From: Hyphomicrobiales bacterium
Lineage (GTDB): Bacteria > Pseudomonadota > Alphaproteobacteria > Rhizobiales > Rhizobiaceae
Assembly: GCA_900465665.1 (NCBI GenBank)
Contig: UBJO01000008.1
Span: forward strand, 62,001-126,000
Direction of reading: 5' to 3'
Length of the DNA: 64,000 nucleotides
In this document: positions 48,742 to 57,095 of the stretch, piece after piece
Layout of the letters: the number at the start of each line of letters is the position of its first letter
How positions within the stretch are numbered: the stretch's first letter is position 1
Notes under the pieces: generated by a model
Databases searched by the model: none
Told to the model about the DNA's origin: nothing
What the model saw: only the letters and a program-made list of their open reading frames with translations
Made by a program: the position numbers and the translations under genes

Positions 48742-50238
48742 ATGCATGAGATCGGTCATTTCATCGGCGGTAGACACGTCGTCGGCTCGAGCGGCCGCGC
48801 GAGCAATGTGTACAATCCGGCAACGGGCGAAGTTCAGGCAACCGTAGCGCTCGCCAGCGTCGAGGAGATGCGCGCCGCCGTCGAAAACGCCAAGGCCGCG
48901 CAGCCGAAGTGGGCAGCCACTAACCCGCAGCGCCGCGCCCGTGTCTTCTTCAAGTTCGTCGAGCTCCTGAACAAGCACATGGACGAGCTCGCCGTCATGC
49001 TCTCCAAGGAACACGGCAAGACGATCGAAGACTCCAAGGGTGATATCATCCGTGGTCTCGAAGTCTGCGAATTCGTCTGCGGCATTCCGCACCTGCAGAA
49101 GGGCGAGTTCACCGAGGGCGCAGGTCCCGCGATCGACATGTACTCGATGCGCCAGGCCGTCGGCATCGGCGCCGGCATCACCCCGTTCAACTTCCCGGCC
49201 ATGATCCCGATGTGGATGTTCGCGCCGGCTATCGCCTGCGGCAACGCCTTCATCCTGAAGCCTTCCGAGCGCGATCCATCCGTGCCGATGCGCCTCGCCG
49301 AACTGATGATCGAAGCCGGCCTGCCAGCAGGCATCCTCAACGTCGTCAACGGCGACAAGGAAGCCGTCGACGCGATCCTGACGGACCCGGATATCGGTGC
49401 CGTCTCCTTCGTCGGCTCGACCCCGATCGCCCGTTACGTCTATGGCACCGCTGCCATGAACGGCAAGCGCGCGCAGTGCTTCGGCGGCGCCAAGAACCAC
49501 ATGATCATCATGCCGGACGCCGACATGGATCAGGCGGTCAATGCTCTGATGGGCGCTGGCTACGGTTCCGCCGGCGAGCGCTGCATGGCGATCTCCGTTG
49601 CCGTTCCCGTCGGTGAGGAAACTGCCAACCGCCTCGTCGAGAAGCTGACGCCGAAGATCGAGGCGCTGCGCATCGGCCCCTATACGGACGACAAGGCTGA
49701 CCTCGGTCCGCTTGTCACCAAGGAAGCCCAGGCTCGCGTCTCCGGTCTCATCGACAAGGGTGTCGAAGAAGGCGCCAAGCTGGTCGTTGATGGCCGCGGC
49801 TTCAAGCTGCAGGGCTATGAGGACGGTTACTTCGTCGGTGGCACGCTGTTCGATCACGTCACGCCGGATATGGATATCTACAAGACCGAAATCTTCGGAC
49901 CTGTTCTCTCTGTCGTTCGCGCCAAGAACTACGAGGAAGCCCTCGATCTGCCGATGAAGCACGAATACGGCAACGGCGTCGCGATCTACACCCGCGACGG
50001 CGATGCGGCGCGTGACTTCGCTTCTCGCATCAACATCGGCATGATCGGCATCAACGTTCCGATCCCTGTTCCGCTCGCCTACCACTCTTTCGGCGGCTGG
50101 AAGGCATCGAGCTTCGGCGACCTCAACCAGCACGGCACGGACTCGATCAAGTTCTGGACCAAGACCAAGACGATCACCGCTCGCTGGCCATCAGGCATCA
50201 AGGACGGTGCCGAGTTCGTCATGCCGACGATGAAGTAA
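48742..50238 (+). CDS. mmsA: CoA-acylating methylmalonate-semialdehyde dehydrogenase
   Basis: Converts methylmalonate semialdehyde (or malonate semialdehyde) with CoA and NAD to propionyl-CoA (or acetyl-CoA), in valine and myo-inositol catabolism. The 498-residue aldehyde-dehydrogenase fold shows TPFNFPAMIPMWMFAPAIAC, KPSERDPSVPMRL, FVGSTPIARYVY and the catalytic Cys in GAGYGSAGERCMAISVAVPV. MmsA enzymes lack the general-base Glu of hydrolytic relatives; here FGGAKNHMIIMPDAD stands at that place, as expected. GAGGAGAC precedes ATG 48742; longer upstream starts would run through the promoter. An intrinsic terminator follows. Confidence 0.9.
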   Translation: MHEIGHFIGGRHVVGSSGRASNVYNPATGEVQATVALASVEEMRAAVENAKAAQPKWAATNPQRRARVFFKFVELLNKHMDELAVMLSKEHGKTIEDSKGDIIRGLEVCEFVCGIPHLQKGEFTEGAGPAIDMYSMRQAVGIGAGITPFNFPAMIPMWMFAPAIACGNAFILKPSERDPSVPMRLAELMIEAGLPAGILNVVNGDKEAVDAILTDPDIGAVSFVGSTPIARYVYGTAAMNGKRAQCFGGAKNHMIIMPDADMDQAVNALMGAGYGSAGERCMAISVAVPVGEETANRLVEKLTPKIEALRIGPYTDDKADLGPLVTKEAQARVSGLIDKGVEEGAKLVVDGRGFKLQGYEDGYFVGGTLFDHVTPDMDIYKTEIFGPVLSVVRAKNYEEALDLPMKHEYGNGVAIYTRDGDAARDFASRINIGMIGINVPIPVPLAYHSFGGWKASSFGDLNQHGTDSIKFWTKTKTITARWPSGIKDGAEFVMPTMK

Positions 50239-50265
50239 GCATTTGTAACAGTTGAGCTTTGGAAC

Positions 50266-50290
50266 CGGGCCTCGCAAGAGGCCCGTTTTC
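50266..50290 (+). terminator. Intrinsic terminator of mmsA
   Basis: CGGGCCTC (50266-50273) pairs perfectly with GAGGCCCG (50278-50285) over loop GCAA, followed by TTTTC. Confidence 0.85.
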
Positions 50291-50374
50291 GTTTAGGGGC
50301 GCACTCTCCCCGCTTTTATAACGTGATTCATTTTTTCATCTTTTTCTATTTTGGAATTGTTCAAAACTATCAAA

Positions 50375-50392
50375 GGCACTATATACAGTGCC
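50375..50392 (+). promoter_or_regulatory. Palindrome over the rirA -10 box
   Basis: GGCACT (50375-50380) and AGTGCC (50387-50392) are inverted arms around ATATAC. The likely -10 box CTATAT (50379-50384) lies inside. The site is 26 bp upstream of the rirA start, well placed for autoregulation. Confidence 0.5.
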
Positions 50393-50418
50393 TAACGAGA
50401 ACGAATCTGGAGATCGGC

Positions 50419-50901
50419 ATGCGTTTGACTAAGCAGACCAACTATGCTGTTCGCATGTTGATGTACTGCGCTGCCAATGAAGGCAGTCTCAGCCGGATTC
50501 CGGAAATTGCCAAGGCCTACGGCGTTTCCGAACTCTTCCTGTTCAAGATCCTGCAGCCGCTGAACAAGGCCGGTCTGGTTGAGACCGTGCGTGGCCGTAA
50601 CGGCGGTGTCCGCTTGGGCAAGCCGGCGGACAAGATCAGCCTGTTCGACGTTGTCCGGGTTACCGAAGACAGCTTCGCCATGGCGGAATGTTTCGAGGAC
50701 GACGGCGAAGTCGATTGCCCGCTGGTCGATAGCTGCGGCCTGAACTCGGCGCTGCGAAAGGCGTTGAACGCCTTCTTCGACGTGCTGACGCAGTATTCGA
50801 TCGACGATCTGGTCAAGGCTCGTCCGCAGATCAACTTCCTACTCGGCCTCGATGGCAACCATCATCAGCCCAAGCCTCGTGCCGTCGCGCCGGCTGCCTG
50901 A
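50419..50901 (+). CDS. rirA: Rrf2-family iron regulator RirA
   Basis: Global repressor of iron uptake in rhizobia, sensing iron through an iron-sulfur cluster. The 160-residue protein begins MRLTKQTNYAVRMLMYCAAN and contains RIPEIAKAYGVSELFLFKIL and VRGRNGGVRLGKPA of the winged helix. Three cysteines near 91, 100 and 106 (AECFEDDGEVDCPLVDSCGL) match the cluster ligands of the Rrf2 family. ATG 50419 is chosen because the sequence from there is that of RirA; an upstream in-frame ATG at 50323 runs through the promoter. A palindrome over the -10 box suggests self-control. A strong hairpin terminator follows. Confidence 0.92.
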   Translation: MRLTKQTNYAVRMLMYCAANEGSLSRIPEIAKAYGVSELFLFKILQPLNKAGLVETVRGRNGGVRLGKPADKISLFDVVRVTEDSFAMAECFEDDGEVDCPLVDSCGLNSALRKALNAFFDVLTQYSIDDLVKARPQINFLLGLDGNHHQPKPRAVAPAA

Positions 50902-51239
50902 GGTAGCGTGGCGTTATTCTTCACAACCGCAGTCATGGATCATGGCTGCGGTTGTTTCGTTTTTGGATTCTGATGACAGGCGCCTATCCCGAGGACCGGT
51001 ATTTGCACTACCGGTGATATGCGCAACATTAAATGCGACCAAAAAAAGGGTTATCCAGCGTGAATATTGCTAAATGTGACCAATTTTCGGCGTAAAATTA
51101 CTAAAGTTGTTCGGCTGGAAAAATTTTCCGGCCCGGTCGTTGATTTAAACAATCAAATGTCGTTCCATCGGCGCTCGATCGGGAGGAGCGCTCTGCGATC
51201 AGACAAACGTATAAAAGAACAAACCTGGGAAACGAAATC
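50902..51239 (+). other. 338-base intergenic region between rirA and dppA
   Basis: Apart from the rirA terminator at 50923-50964 no gene is seen. From 51000 on it is AT-rich and should hold the dppA promoter, but no clear -35/-10 pair was identified. CTGGGAAA lies just before the dppA ATG. Confidence 0.5.
50923..50964 (+). terminator. Intrinsic terminator of rirA
   Basis: ACAACCGCAG (50923-50932) pairs with CTGCGGTTGT (50946-50955), and an inner CATG/CATG pair extends the stem. The tail is TTTCGTTTTT. Confidence 0.8.
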
Positions 51240-52835
51240 ATGAAAAAGATCTCTGTCCTTCTGGCAGCGACCGTTTTGGCTTCGGCCATGGCGTCGACCG
51301 CTTGGTCCAAGACGCTTGTATATTGCTCGGAAGGATCGCCGGAAGGCTTCGATCCCGCAATCTACACGGCTGGCACCACCTTCGACGCTTCGTCGCGTAC
51401 CGTCTACAGCCGCCTCGTCGAGTTCAAGCATGGCAAGACCGAAGTCGAGCCGGGCCTTGCAGACAGCTGGACCGTTTCCGATGATGGCCTGACCTATACC
51501 TTCAAGCTGCATCCGGGCGTCAAGTTCCAGACCACCGAGTTCTTCACGCCGACCCGCGACCTGAACGCCGACGACGTCGTCTTCTCGTTCGACCGCCAGC
51601 TGAAGGCCGACAGCCCCTGGGCCAAGTACGTCGCCGGCGTTTCCTACGAATACGCTGCCGGCATGGGCTTCCCCGAGCTGATCAAGTCGGTCGAAAAGGT
51701 CGATGACCTGACCGTCAAGTTCACGCTGAACCATCCGGAAGCACCGTTCCTCGCCGACCTCGCCATGGACTTCGCATCGGTCGTTTCCAAGGAATATGCC
51801 GACAAGCTGCAGGCCGATGGCAAGATGGAGCAGATGAACCAGATGCCGCTCGGCACCGGTCCGTTCACCTTCGTCGCCTACCAGCCGGATGCCGTCATCC
51901 GCTACAAGGCCAACGAAAGCTACTTCAAGGGCAAGGAAAAGATCGACGATCTCGTCTTCGCGATCACCCCTGACGCTTCGGTTCGCGCTCAGAAGCTCAA
52001 GGCCGGCGAATGCCACATCATGCCTTACCCGAACGCAGCGGACGTCAAGGATCTGAAGGCCGATTCCAGCCTCAAGGTTCTGGAACAGCCGGGCCTGAAC
52101 GTTTCCTACCTCGCCTACAACACCCAGCAGGCGCCGTTCGACAAGCCTGAAGTGCGCAAGGCGCTCAACATGGCGATCAACAAGCAGGCGATCGTCGATG
52201 CCGTCTTCCAGGGCGCTGGCCAGGTTGCCAAGAACCCGATCCCGCCGACGATGTGGTCCTACAACGACGCCGTCAAGGACGACGCTTACAGCCCCGACGA
52301 AGCCAAGAAGATGCTTGAAGCCGCTGGCGTCAAGGATCTCTCGATGAAGATCTGGGCAATGCCGGTTTCGCGTCCGTACATGCTGAATGCACGTCGCGCC
52401 GCCGAGCTGATGCAGGCTGACCTCGCAAAGGTCGGCGTCAAGGTCGACATCGTCACCCACGAATGGGCTGAATACCTGAAGCTCTCCAAGGACGTGAAGC
52501 GCGATGGCGCTGCTATCCTCGGCTGGACGGGTGACAATGGTGATCCGGACAACTTCCTCGACACGCTGCTCGGCTGCGAAGCCGTCGGCGGCAACAACCG
52601 CGCGCAGTGGTGCAACAAGGAATTCGACGCCCTCGTGAAGAAGGCCAAGAAGACCGCTGACGTTGCCGAGCGCACGAAGCTCTACGAAGAAGCACAGGTC
52701 GTCTTCAAGAAGGAAGCACCCTGGGCAACCCTCGACCACTCGACGGAATTCGTTCCGATGAGCGCCAAGGTTTCCGGCTACGTGCAGGATCCGGTCGGTG
52801 TTCACCGCTTCGACGGCGTTGATATCGCCGAATAA
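51240..52835 (+). CDS. dppA: Dipeptide ABC transporter, substrate-binding protein DppA-like
   Basis: Periplasmic peptide-binding protein of the SBP_bac_5 family, 531 residues. A Sec signal peptide occupies about 1-23 (KKISVLLAATVLASAMASTA). The mature part begins KTLVYCSEGSPEGFDPAIYT and carries PVNAADVVF-like VVFSFDRQLKADSPW, then MPLGTGPFTFVAYQPDAVIR and VRKALNMAINKQAIVDAVF, all typical of DppA. The late GWTGDNGDPDNFLDTLLGC block matches dipeptide and heme-binding DppA proteins. It leads dppABCDF. Two hairpins separate it from dppB. Relatives also take up delta-aminolevulinate or heme, so the ligand is not fixed. Confidence 0.88.
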   Translation: MKKISVLLAATVLASAMASTAWSKTLVYCSEGSPEGFDPAIYTAGTTFDASSRTVYSRLVEFKHGKTEVEPGLADSWTVSDDGLTYTFKLHPGVKFQTTEFFTPTRDLNADDVVFSFDRQLKADSPWAKYVAGVSYEYAAGMGFPELIKSVEKVDDLTVKFTLNHPEAPFLADLAMDFASVVSKEYADKLQADGKMEQMNQMPLGTGPFTFVAYQPDAVIRYKANESYFKGKEKIDDLVFAITPDASVRAQKLKAGECHIMPYPNAADVKDLKADSSLKVLEQPGLNVSYLAYNTQQAPFDKPEVRKALNMAINKQAIVDAVFQGAGQVAKNPIPPTMWSYNDAVKDDAYSPDEAKKMLEAAGVKDLSMKIWAMPVSRPYMLNARRAAELMQADLAKVGVKVDIVTHEWAEYLKLSKDVKRDGAAILGWTGDNGDPDNFLDTLLGCEAVGGNNRAQWCNKEFDALVKKAKKTADVAERTKLYEEAQVVFKKEAPWATLDHSTEFVPMSAKVSGYVQDPVGVHRFDGVDIAE

Positions 52836-52853
52836 CCAAATCTATGCAAAGAT

Positions 52854-52905
52854 GCCCGACAAGATCGGGCTTGGCCGGCGGTCAGGTTTGATACCTGACC
52901 GCCGG
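52854..52905 (+). other. Two hairpins between dppA and dppB
   Basis: GCCCGA/TCGGGC (52854-52870) is followed by a perfect 13-bp stem CCGGCGGTCAGGT/ACCTGACCGCCGG (52875-52905) over loop TTGAT. No T-run follows. They probably protect the dppA mRNA or thin out read-through into the permeases. Confidence 0.65.
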
Positions 52906-52924
52906 ACTAATATGGACATATGAT

Positions 52925-53929
52925 ATGTTTCGTTTTTTCATCGGGCGCCTAGCGGTCCTGATCCCCACCTTCCTCGGTGTTTCCATCATCGCCTTCGCGT
53001 TCATCCGCCTGCTGCCCGGAGATCCGGTCATGCTGATGTCGGGCGAGCGCGTCATGGCGCCGGAACGCCACGCTGAAATCATGCACGACCTCGGCCTCGA
53101 CCGGCCCGTCTACGTCCAGTACATCGATTACCTCGGTAATCTCGTTCAGGGCGATCTCGGTTCGTCGATCGTCACCAAGCGCCCGGTCCTGCAGGAATTC
53201 ATGTCGCTGTTTCCGGCCACGCTGGAGCTGTCGCTCTGTGCCATCCTGTTCGCCATCATCCTCGGCATTCCCGCCGGCATCTTCGCCGCGGTGAAGAGGG
53301 GGACGTGGTTCGACCAGGGGGTCATGGGCGTCGCCCTTGTCGGCTACTCCATGCCGATCTTCTGGTGGGGCCTGCTCCTCATCGTTCTCTTCTCGAATAC
53401 GCTGCACTGGACGCCAGTTTCAGGTCGTATCTCGCTGATGTACTTCTTCAAGCCGGTCACCGGCTTCATGCTGATCGACAGTCTGCTGTCCGGTCAGGCC
53501 GGCGCCTTCAAGTCGGCCTTCCAGTCGCTGATCCTGCCGACCATCGTTCTCGGCACCATTCCGCTGGCCGTCATCGCCCGCCAGACCCGCTCGGCCATGC
53601 TCGAGGTTCTCGGCGAGGATTACGTCCGCACCGCCCGCTCCAAGGGCCTGGCCCCGCTGCGCGTCGTCGGCGTGCATGCGCTGCGCAACGCCATGATCCC
53701 GGTCGTCACCTCGATCGGCCTGCAGGTCGGTGTTCTGCTTGGTGGCGCGATCCTGACGGAAACCATCTTCTCCTGGCCGGGCATCGGCAAGTGGATGGTC
53801 GATGCGGTCTTCAAGCGTGATTACACCGTGGTTCAGGGCGGTCTGCTCCTGATCGCGGCCATCATCATGCTCGTCAATCTGATCGTCGATCTCATGTACG
53901 GTCTCATCAATCCACGCATCAGACACTAG
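52925..53929 (+). CDS. dppB: Dipeptide ABC transporter permease DppB
   Basis: Inner-membrane permease of 334 residues. The first helix is at about 9-31 (LAVLIPTFLGVSIIAFAFIR), followed by LLPGDPV and the GLDRPVYVQYIDYLGNLVQG block common to DppB/OppB. The EAA loop reads EDYVRTARSKGLAPLRVVGV, and TETIFSWPGIGKWMVDAVFK is a standard DppB feature. There are six helices. The gene starts 89 bases after dppA and ends nine bases before dppC. It forms the channel with DppC. Confidence 0.92.
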   Translation: MFRFFIGRLAVLIPTFLGVSIIAFAFIRLLPGDPVMLMSGERVMAPERHAEIMHDLGLDRPVYVQYIDYLGNLVQGDLGSSIVTKRPVLQEFMSLFPATLELSLCAILFAIILGIPAGIFAAVKRGTWFDQGVMGVALVGYSMPIFWWGLLLIVLFSNTLHWTPVSGRISLMYFFKPVTGFMLIDSLLSGQAGAFKSAFQSLILPTIVLGTIPLAVIARQTRSAMLEVLGEDYVRTARSKGLAPLRVVGVHALRNAMIPVVTSIGLQVGVLLGGAILTETIFSWPGIGKWMVDAVFKRDYTVVQGGLLLIAAIIMLVNLIVDLMYGLINPRIRH

Positions 53930-53938
53930 GAGCGGCCC

Positions 53939-54826
53939 ATGAGCACGACAAACACCACGTCTGCCCAGCCCTCCGGTCTCTCGGAGTTCTGGTACTACTT
54001 CTCCCGCAACAAGGGCGCGGTCATCGGCCTCGTCGTTTTCGTCTTCGTTCTCCTGCTGGCGATCTTCGCATCCGTCGTCGCCCCGCATGATCCGAACGTA
54101 CCGTCGGGCTTCCAGCGCCTGCCGCCGGCATGGTCGGAAGGCGGCAACAGCGCCTATCTGCTCGGCACCGACGCCGTCGGCCGCGACATGCTTTCGCGCC
54201 TGATCTTCGGCACGCGCTTCTCGCTGTTCATCGGCCTCGTCGTCGCCTCGCTGTCGGCTGTCGCCGGCGTCCTGCTCGGCCTCATCGCCGGTTACTTCCG
54301 CGGCCGCACCGATACGATCATCATGCGCGTCATGGATATCATCCTGGCCTTCCCGTCGCTGCTTCTGGCCCTCGTGCTGGTCGCCGTTCTCGGTCCCGGC
54401 CTGTTGAACGCCATGATCGCGATCTCGATCGTCAACCAGCCGCACTTCGTCCGCCTGACCCGCGCCGCCGTCATCAGCGAGCGCGAGAAGGAATATGTCG
54501 TGGCCTCCCGCGTCGCCGGCGCCGGCACGCTTCGCCTGATGTTCAAGACGATCCTGCCGAACTGCCTGGCACCCTTGATCGTTCAGGCAACGCTCGCCTT
54601 CTCGGCGGCCATCCTCGACGCGGCGGCCCTTGGCTTCCTCGGCATGGGCGCCCAGCCGCCGACATCCGAGTGGGGCACGATGCTCGCCGACGCCCGCGAG
54701 TTCTTCCAGAGTTCGCCGTCGCTCGTCACTTTCCCGGGCCTGTGCATCCTCATCACCGTTCTCGCCATCAACCTGATGGGCGACGGTCTGCGCGATGCGC
54801 TCGATCCCAAACTGAAGAGGTCCTGA
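53939..54826 (+). CDS. dppC: Dipeptide ABC transporter permease DppC
   Basis: Second permease, 295 residues, with the N-terminal OppC_N block (FWYYFSRNKGAVIGLVVFVF), the hallmark LLGTDAVGRDMLSRLIFGTR, and the EAA loop KEYVVASRVAGAGTLRLMFK. GAQPPTSEWGTMLADAREFF and the terminal INLMGDGLRDALDPKLK are diagnostic for DppC/OppC. One base separates its stop from the ATG of dppD, so translation is coupled. Confidence 0.93.
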   Translation: MSTTNTTSAQPSGLSEFWYYFSRNKGAVIGLVVFVFVLLLAIFASVVAPHDPNVPSGFQRLPPAWSEGGNSAYLLGTDAVGRDMLSRLIFGTRFSLFIGLVVASLSAVAGVLLGLIAGYFRGRTDTIIMRVMDIILAFPSLLLALVLVAVLGPGLLNAMIAISIVNQPHFVRLTRAAVISEREKEYVVASRVAGAGTLRLMFKTILPNCLAPLIVQATLAFSAAILDAAALGFLGMGAQPPTSEWGTMLADAREFFQSSPSLVTFPGLCILITVLAINLMGDGLRDALDPKLKRS

Positions 54827-54827
54827 T

Positions 54828-55676
54828 ATGGCACTTCTCGAAATCGAAAATCTCGTCGTCGAGTTCCAGACCTCGACCGGCACCTTCCGCGCCGTCGATG
54901 GCGTGTCGATGAAGGTCTCGGCCGGCGAAGTTCTGGCCATCGTCGGCGAATCCGGCTCCGGCAAGTCCGTTTCCATGCTGGCAGCCATGGGCCTTCTGCC
55001 CTGGACCGCCAAGGTTACCGCCGACAAGCTGGTCTTCGACGGCCGCAATCTGCTCGGCATGTCGGGAGCCGAGCGCCGCAAGATCATCGGCAAGGACATG
55101 TCGATGATCTTCCAGGAGCCGATCGCCAGCCTCAACCCGTGCTTCACGGTCGGCTTCCAGATCGAGGAAGTGCTGCGCATTCACCTCGGCCTCGGCAAGG
55201 CGGAGCGCCGCAAGCGCGCCATCGAGCTCTTCGAGGCCGTCGGCATTCCGAACCCGGCCGAGCGCCTCGGCCACTTCCCGCACCAGATGTCGGGCGGCCA
55301 GTGCCAGCGCGTGATGATCGCGATTGCGATCGCCTGCAACCCGAAGCTCCTCATCGCCGACGAGCCGACCACCGCGCTCGACGTCACGATCCAGAAGCAG
55401 ATCCTCGATCTCCTGATGCGCCTGCAGACGGAACACGGCATGGGCCTCATCATGATCACCCACAATATGGGCGTGGTCGCCGAGACCGCCGATCGCGTGA
55501 TCGTGCAGTACAAGGGCCGCAAGATGGAAGAGGCCGACGTGCTGTCGCTGTTCGAAGCCCCGAAGAGCGATTACACCCGCGCGCTGCTCGCGGCTCTGCC
55601 CGACAACGCCACCGGCGACCGCCTGCCGACCATCGGCGAAATCTTCAAACAGACGAGTGAGGGAGCGGCCCAATGA
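54828..55676 (+). CDS. dppD: Dipeptide ABC transporter ATPase DppD
   Basis: First of two ATPases of the importer, 282 residues. It has Walker A GESGSGKSV (Ser-Val in place of the usual Ser-Thr), IFQEPIASLNPCFTVGFQI, signature MSGGQCQRVMIAIAIAC, Walker B LLIADEPTTALDVT and switch His ITHNMGVVAETADRV. The signature carries Cys where Arg is usual (GGQCQRV). The C-terminus is that of the oligopeptide/dipeptide group but is shorter than in E. coli DppD (about 327). It overlaps dppF by four bases (ATGA). Confidence 0.9.
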   Translation: MALLEIENLVVEFQTSTGTFRAVDGVSMKVSAGEVLAIVGESGSGKSVSMLAAMGLLPWTAKVTADKLVFDGRNLLGMSGAERRKIIGKDMSMIFQEPIASLNPCFTVGFQIEEVLRIHLGLGKAERRKRAIELFEAVGIPNPAERLGHFPHQMSGGQCQRVMIAIAIACNPKLLIADEPTTALDVTIQKQILDLLMRLQTEHGMGLIMITHNMGVVAETADRVIVQYKGRKMEEADVLSLFEAPKSDYTRALLAALPDNATGDRLPTIGEIFKQTSEGAAQ

Positions 55677-56509
55677 CGCCAGTCCTCGAAGGCAAGAACA
55701 TCGTCCGCAACTACTTTCTGCCGGGCGGCCTGTTCAAGAAGGAAAAGACCGTGCACGCCGTCAAGGGCGTGAACTTCAAGGTCGATGAGGGCAAGACGCT
55801 CGCTATCGTCGGTGAAAGCGGCTGCGGCAAGTCCACGCTCGCCCGCATCATCACCATGATCGATCCGGCAAGCGACGGCGAACTCTTCATCGACGGCAAG
55901 AAGGTGGATATCGCAGCCGGCGATCTGACGCCCGAAATGCGCCGCAAGGTGCAGATCGTCTTCCAGAACCCCTATGGTTCGCTGAACCCGCGCAAGAAGA
56001 TCGGCGATATCCTGATGGAGCCGCTGATCATCAACACCAACACGCCCGCTGCCGAACGCCGCGAACTGGCGATGTCGATGTTGAAGAAGGTCGGCCTGCA
56101 GGACGTCCACTTCAACCGCTATCCGCACATGTTCTCCGGCGGCCAGCGTCAGCGTATCGCGATTGCTCGCGCGCTGATGCTGAAGCCACGGCTTTTGGTC
56201 TTGGACGAGCCGGTCTCGGCGCTTGACCTTTCGGTCCAGGCACAGGTGCTGAACCTGCTTGCCGACCTGCAGGACGAGCTGAACCTGACCTACGTCTTCA
56301 TCAGCCACGACCTCTCGGTCGTCCGCTACATGGCCGATGACGTCATGGTCATGTATTACGGCGAAGCTGTCGAATACGGATCGCGGGATCAGGTTTTCAA
56401 CGACCCGCAGCACAGCTATACCAAGACATTGTTCGCGGCGACGCCGCGCGCCGATGTCGACACCATCAGGGCACGTCTCGCCCGCAAGAATGCGGCCATC
56501 GCGTCGTAA
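55673..56509 (+). CDS. dppF: Dipeptide ABC transporter ATPase DppF
   Basis: Second ATPase, 278 residues. It shows GESGCGKSTLARIITM (Walker A), VFQNPYGSLNPRKKIGDIL, signature FSGGQRQRIAIARALML, Walker B LLVLDEPVSALDLS and switch His FISHDLSVVRYMADDV. The N-terminal YFLPGGLFKKEKTVHAVKGV is typical of DppF. Its ATG overlaps the dppD stop. DppD and DppF form the heterodimeric motor. The gluconokinase gene follows after 52 bases with no terminator between, so it may be co-transcribed. Confidence 0.92.
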   Translation: MTPVLEGKNIVRNYFLPGGLFKKEKTVHAVKGVNFKVDEGKTLAIVGESGCGKSTLARIITMIDPASDGELFIDGKKVDIAAGDLTPEMRRKVQIVFQNPYGSLNPRKKIGDILMEPLIINTNTPAAERRELAMSMLKKVGLQDVHFNRYPHMFSGGQRQRIAIARALMLKPRLLVLDEPVSALDLSVQAQVLNLLADLQDELNLTYVFISHDLSVVRYMADDVMVMYYGEAVEYGSRDQVFNDPQHSYTKTLFAATPRADVDTIRARLARKNAAIAS

Positions 56510-56561
56510 GCTTGGGTCTCCTGACACGGCGGATCATGCCGAGGTGAGGAGAGTTTCTGGA

Positions 56562-57095
56562 ATGTCAGCACAAAACACGCGCCCCCATGCCATCATCGTC
56601 ATGGGGGTCAGCGGCTGTGGCAAGTCGTCTGTAGGCGAGGCCATAGCGGAAGCCCTTGCCGTCGAGTTCGCCGAAGGCGACGCCCTGCATCCGGCGTCCA
56701 ACGTCGAGAAGATGTCGAAGGGCACCCCACTCACCGACGACGATCGCTTACCCTGGCTCGACATCATCGGCCAGACGATGAAGACAGCGCTCGACCGCAA
56801 CGAGGGTATTGTCGTTTCCTGCTCGGCGCTGAAGAGGAGCTACCGCGACTGCCTGCGCGCCGCCGTCGATGGCAATCTCTTCTTCGTTTACCTGCACGGC
56901 TCAAAGGAGCTTTTGACCGCACGAATGGGTGCCCGCAAGGGCCATTTCATGCCGCTCTCTTTGCTTGAAAACCAGCTGGCAACGCTCGAGATCCCGACCG
57001 GTGAGGCCGGCGTCGTGACCGTCGATATCGATGGAACGATAGACGAGATCGCGAAGACGGCGCTCCGCGATCTCAAGGCATTGGGCATCGACTAG
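56562..57095 (+). CDS. gntK: Gluconokinase
   Basis: Phosphorylates D-gluconate to 6-phosphogluconate, which enters the Entner-Doudoroff pathway at Edd. The 177-residue GntK-type kinase has Walker A MGVSGCGKSSVGEAIA, the substrate block EGDALHPASNVEKMSKGTPL and TDDDRLPWL, then VVSCSALKRSYRDCLR, and ends with HFMPLSLLENQLATLE, all family marks. ATG 56562 has GAGGAG further upstream than ideal. Its TAG overlaps the stop of the convergent YeeE gene in the sequence CTAG. Location after dppF is unexpected for a sugar kinase, but edd, pgl and zwf lie in the same window. Confidence 0.9.
   Translation: MSAQNTRPHAIIVMGVSGCGKSSVGEAIAEALAVEFAEGDALHPASNVEKMSKGTPLTDDDRLPWLDIIGQTMKTALDRNEGIVVSCSALKRSYRDCLRAAVDGNLFFVYLHGSKELLTARMGARKGHFMPLSLLENQLATLEIPTGEAGVVTVDIDGTIDEIAKTALRDLKALGID

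Noticed and set aside
50261-50287. GGAAC-N18-CGTT resembling an EcfG promoter after mmsA
   Set aside because: The spacer is longer than the usual 16-17 bases, and the bases form the perfect stem and T-run of the mmsA terminator.
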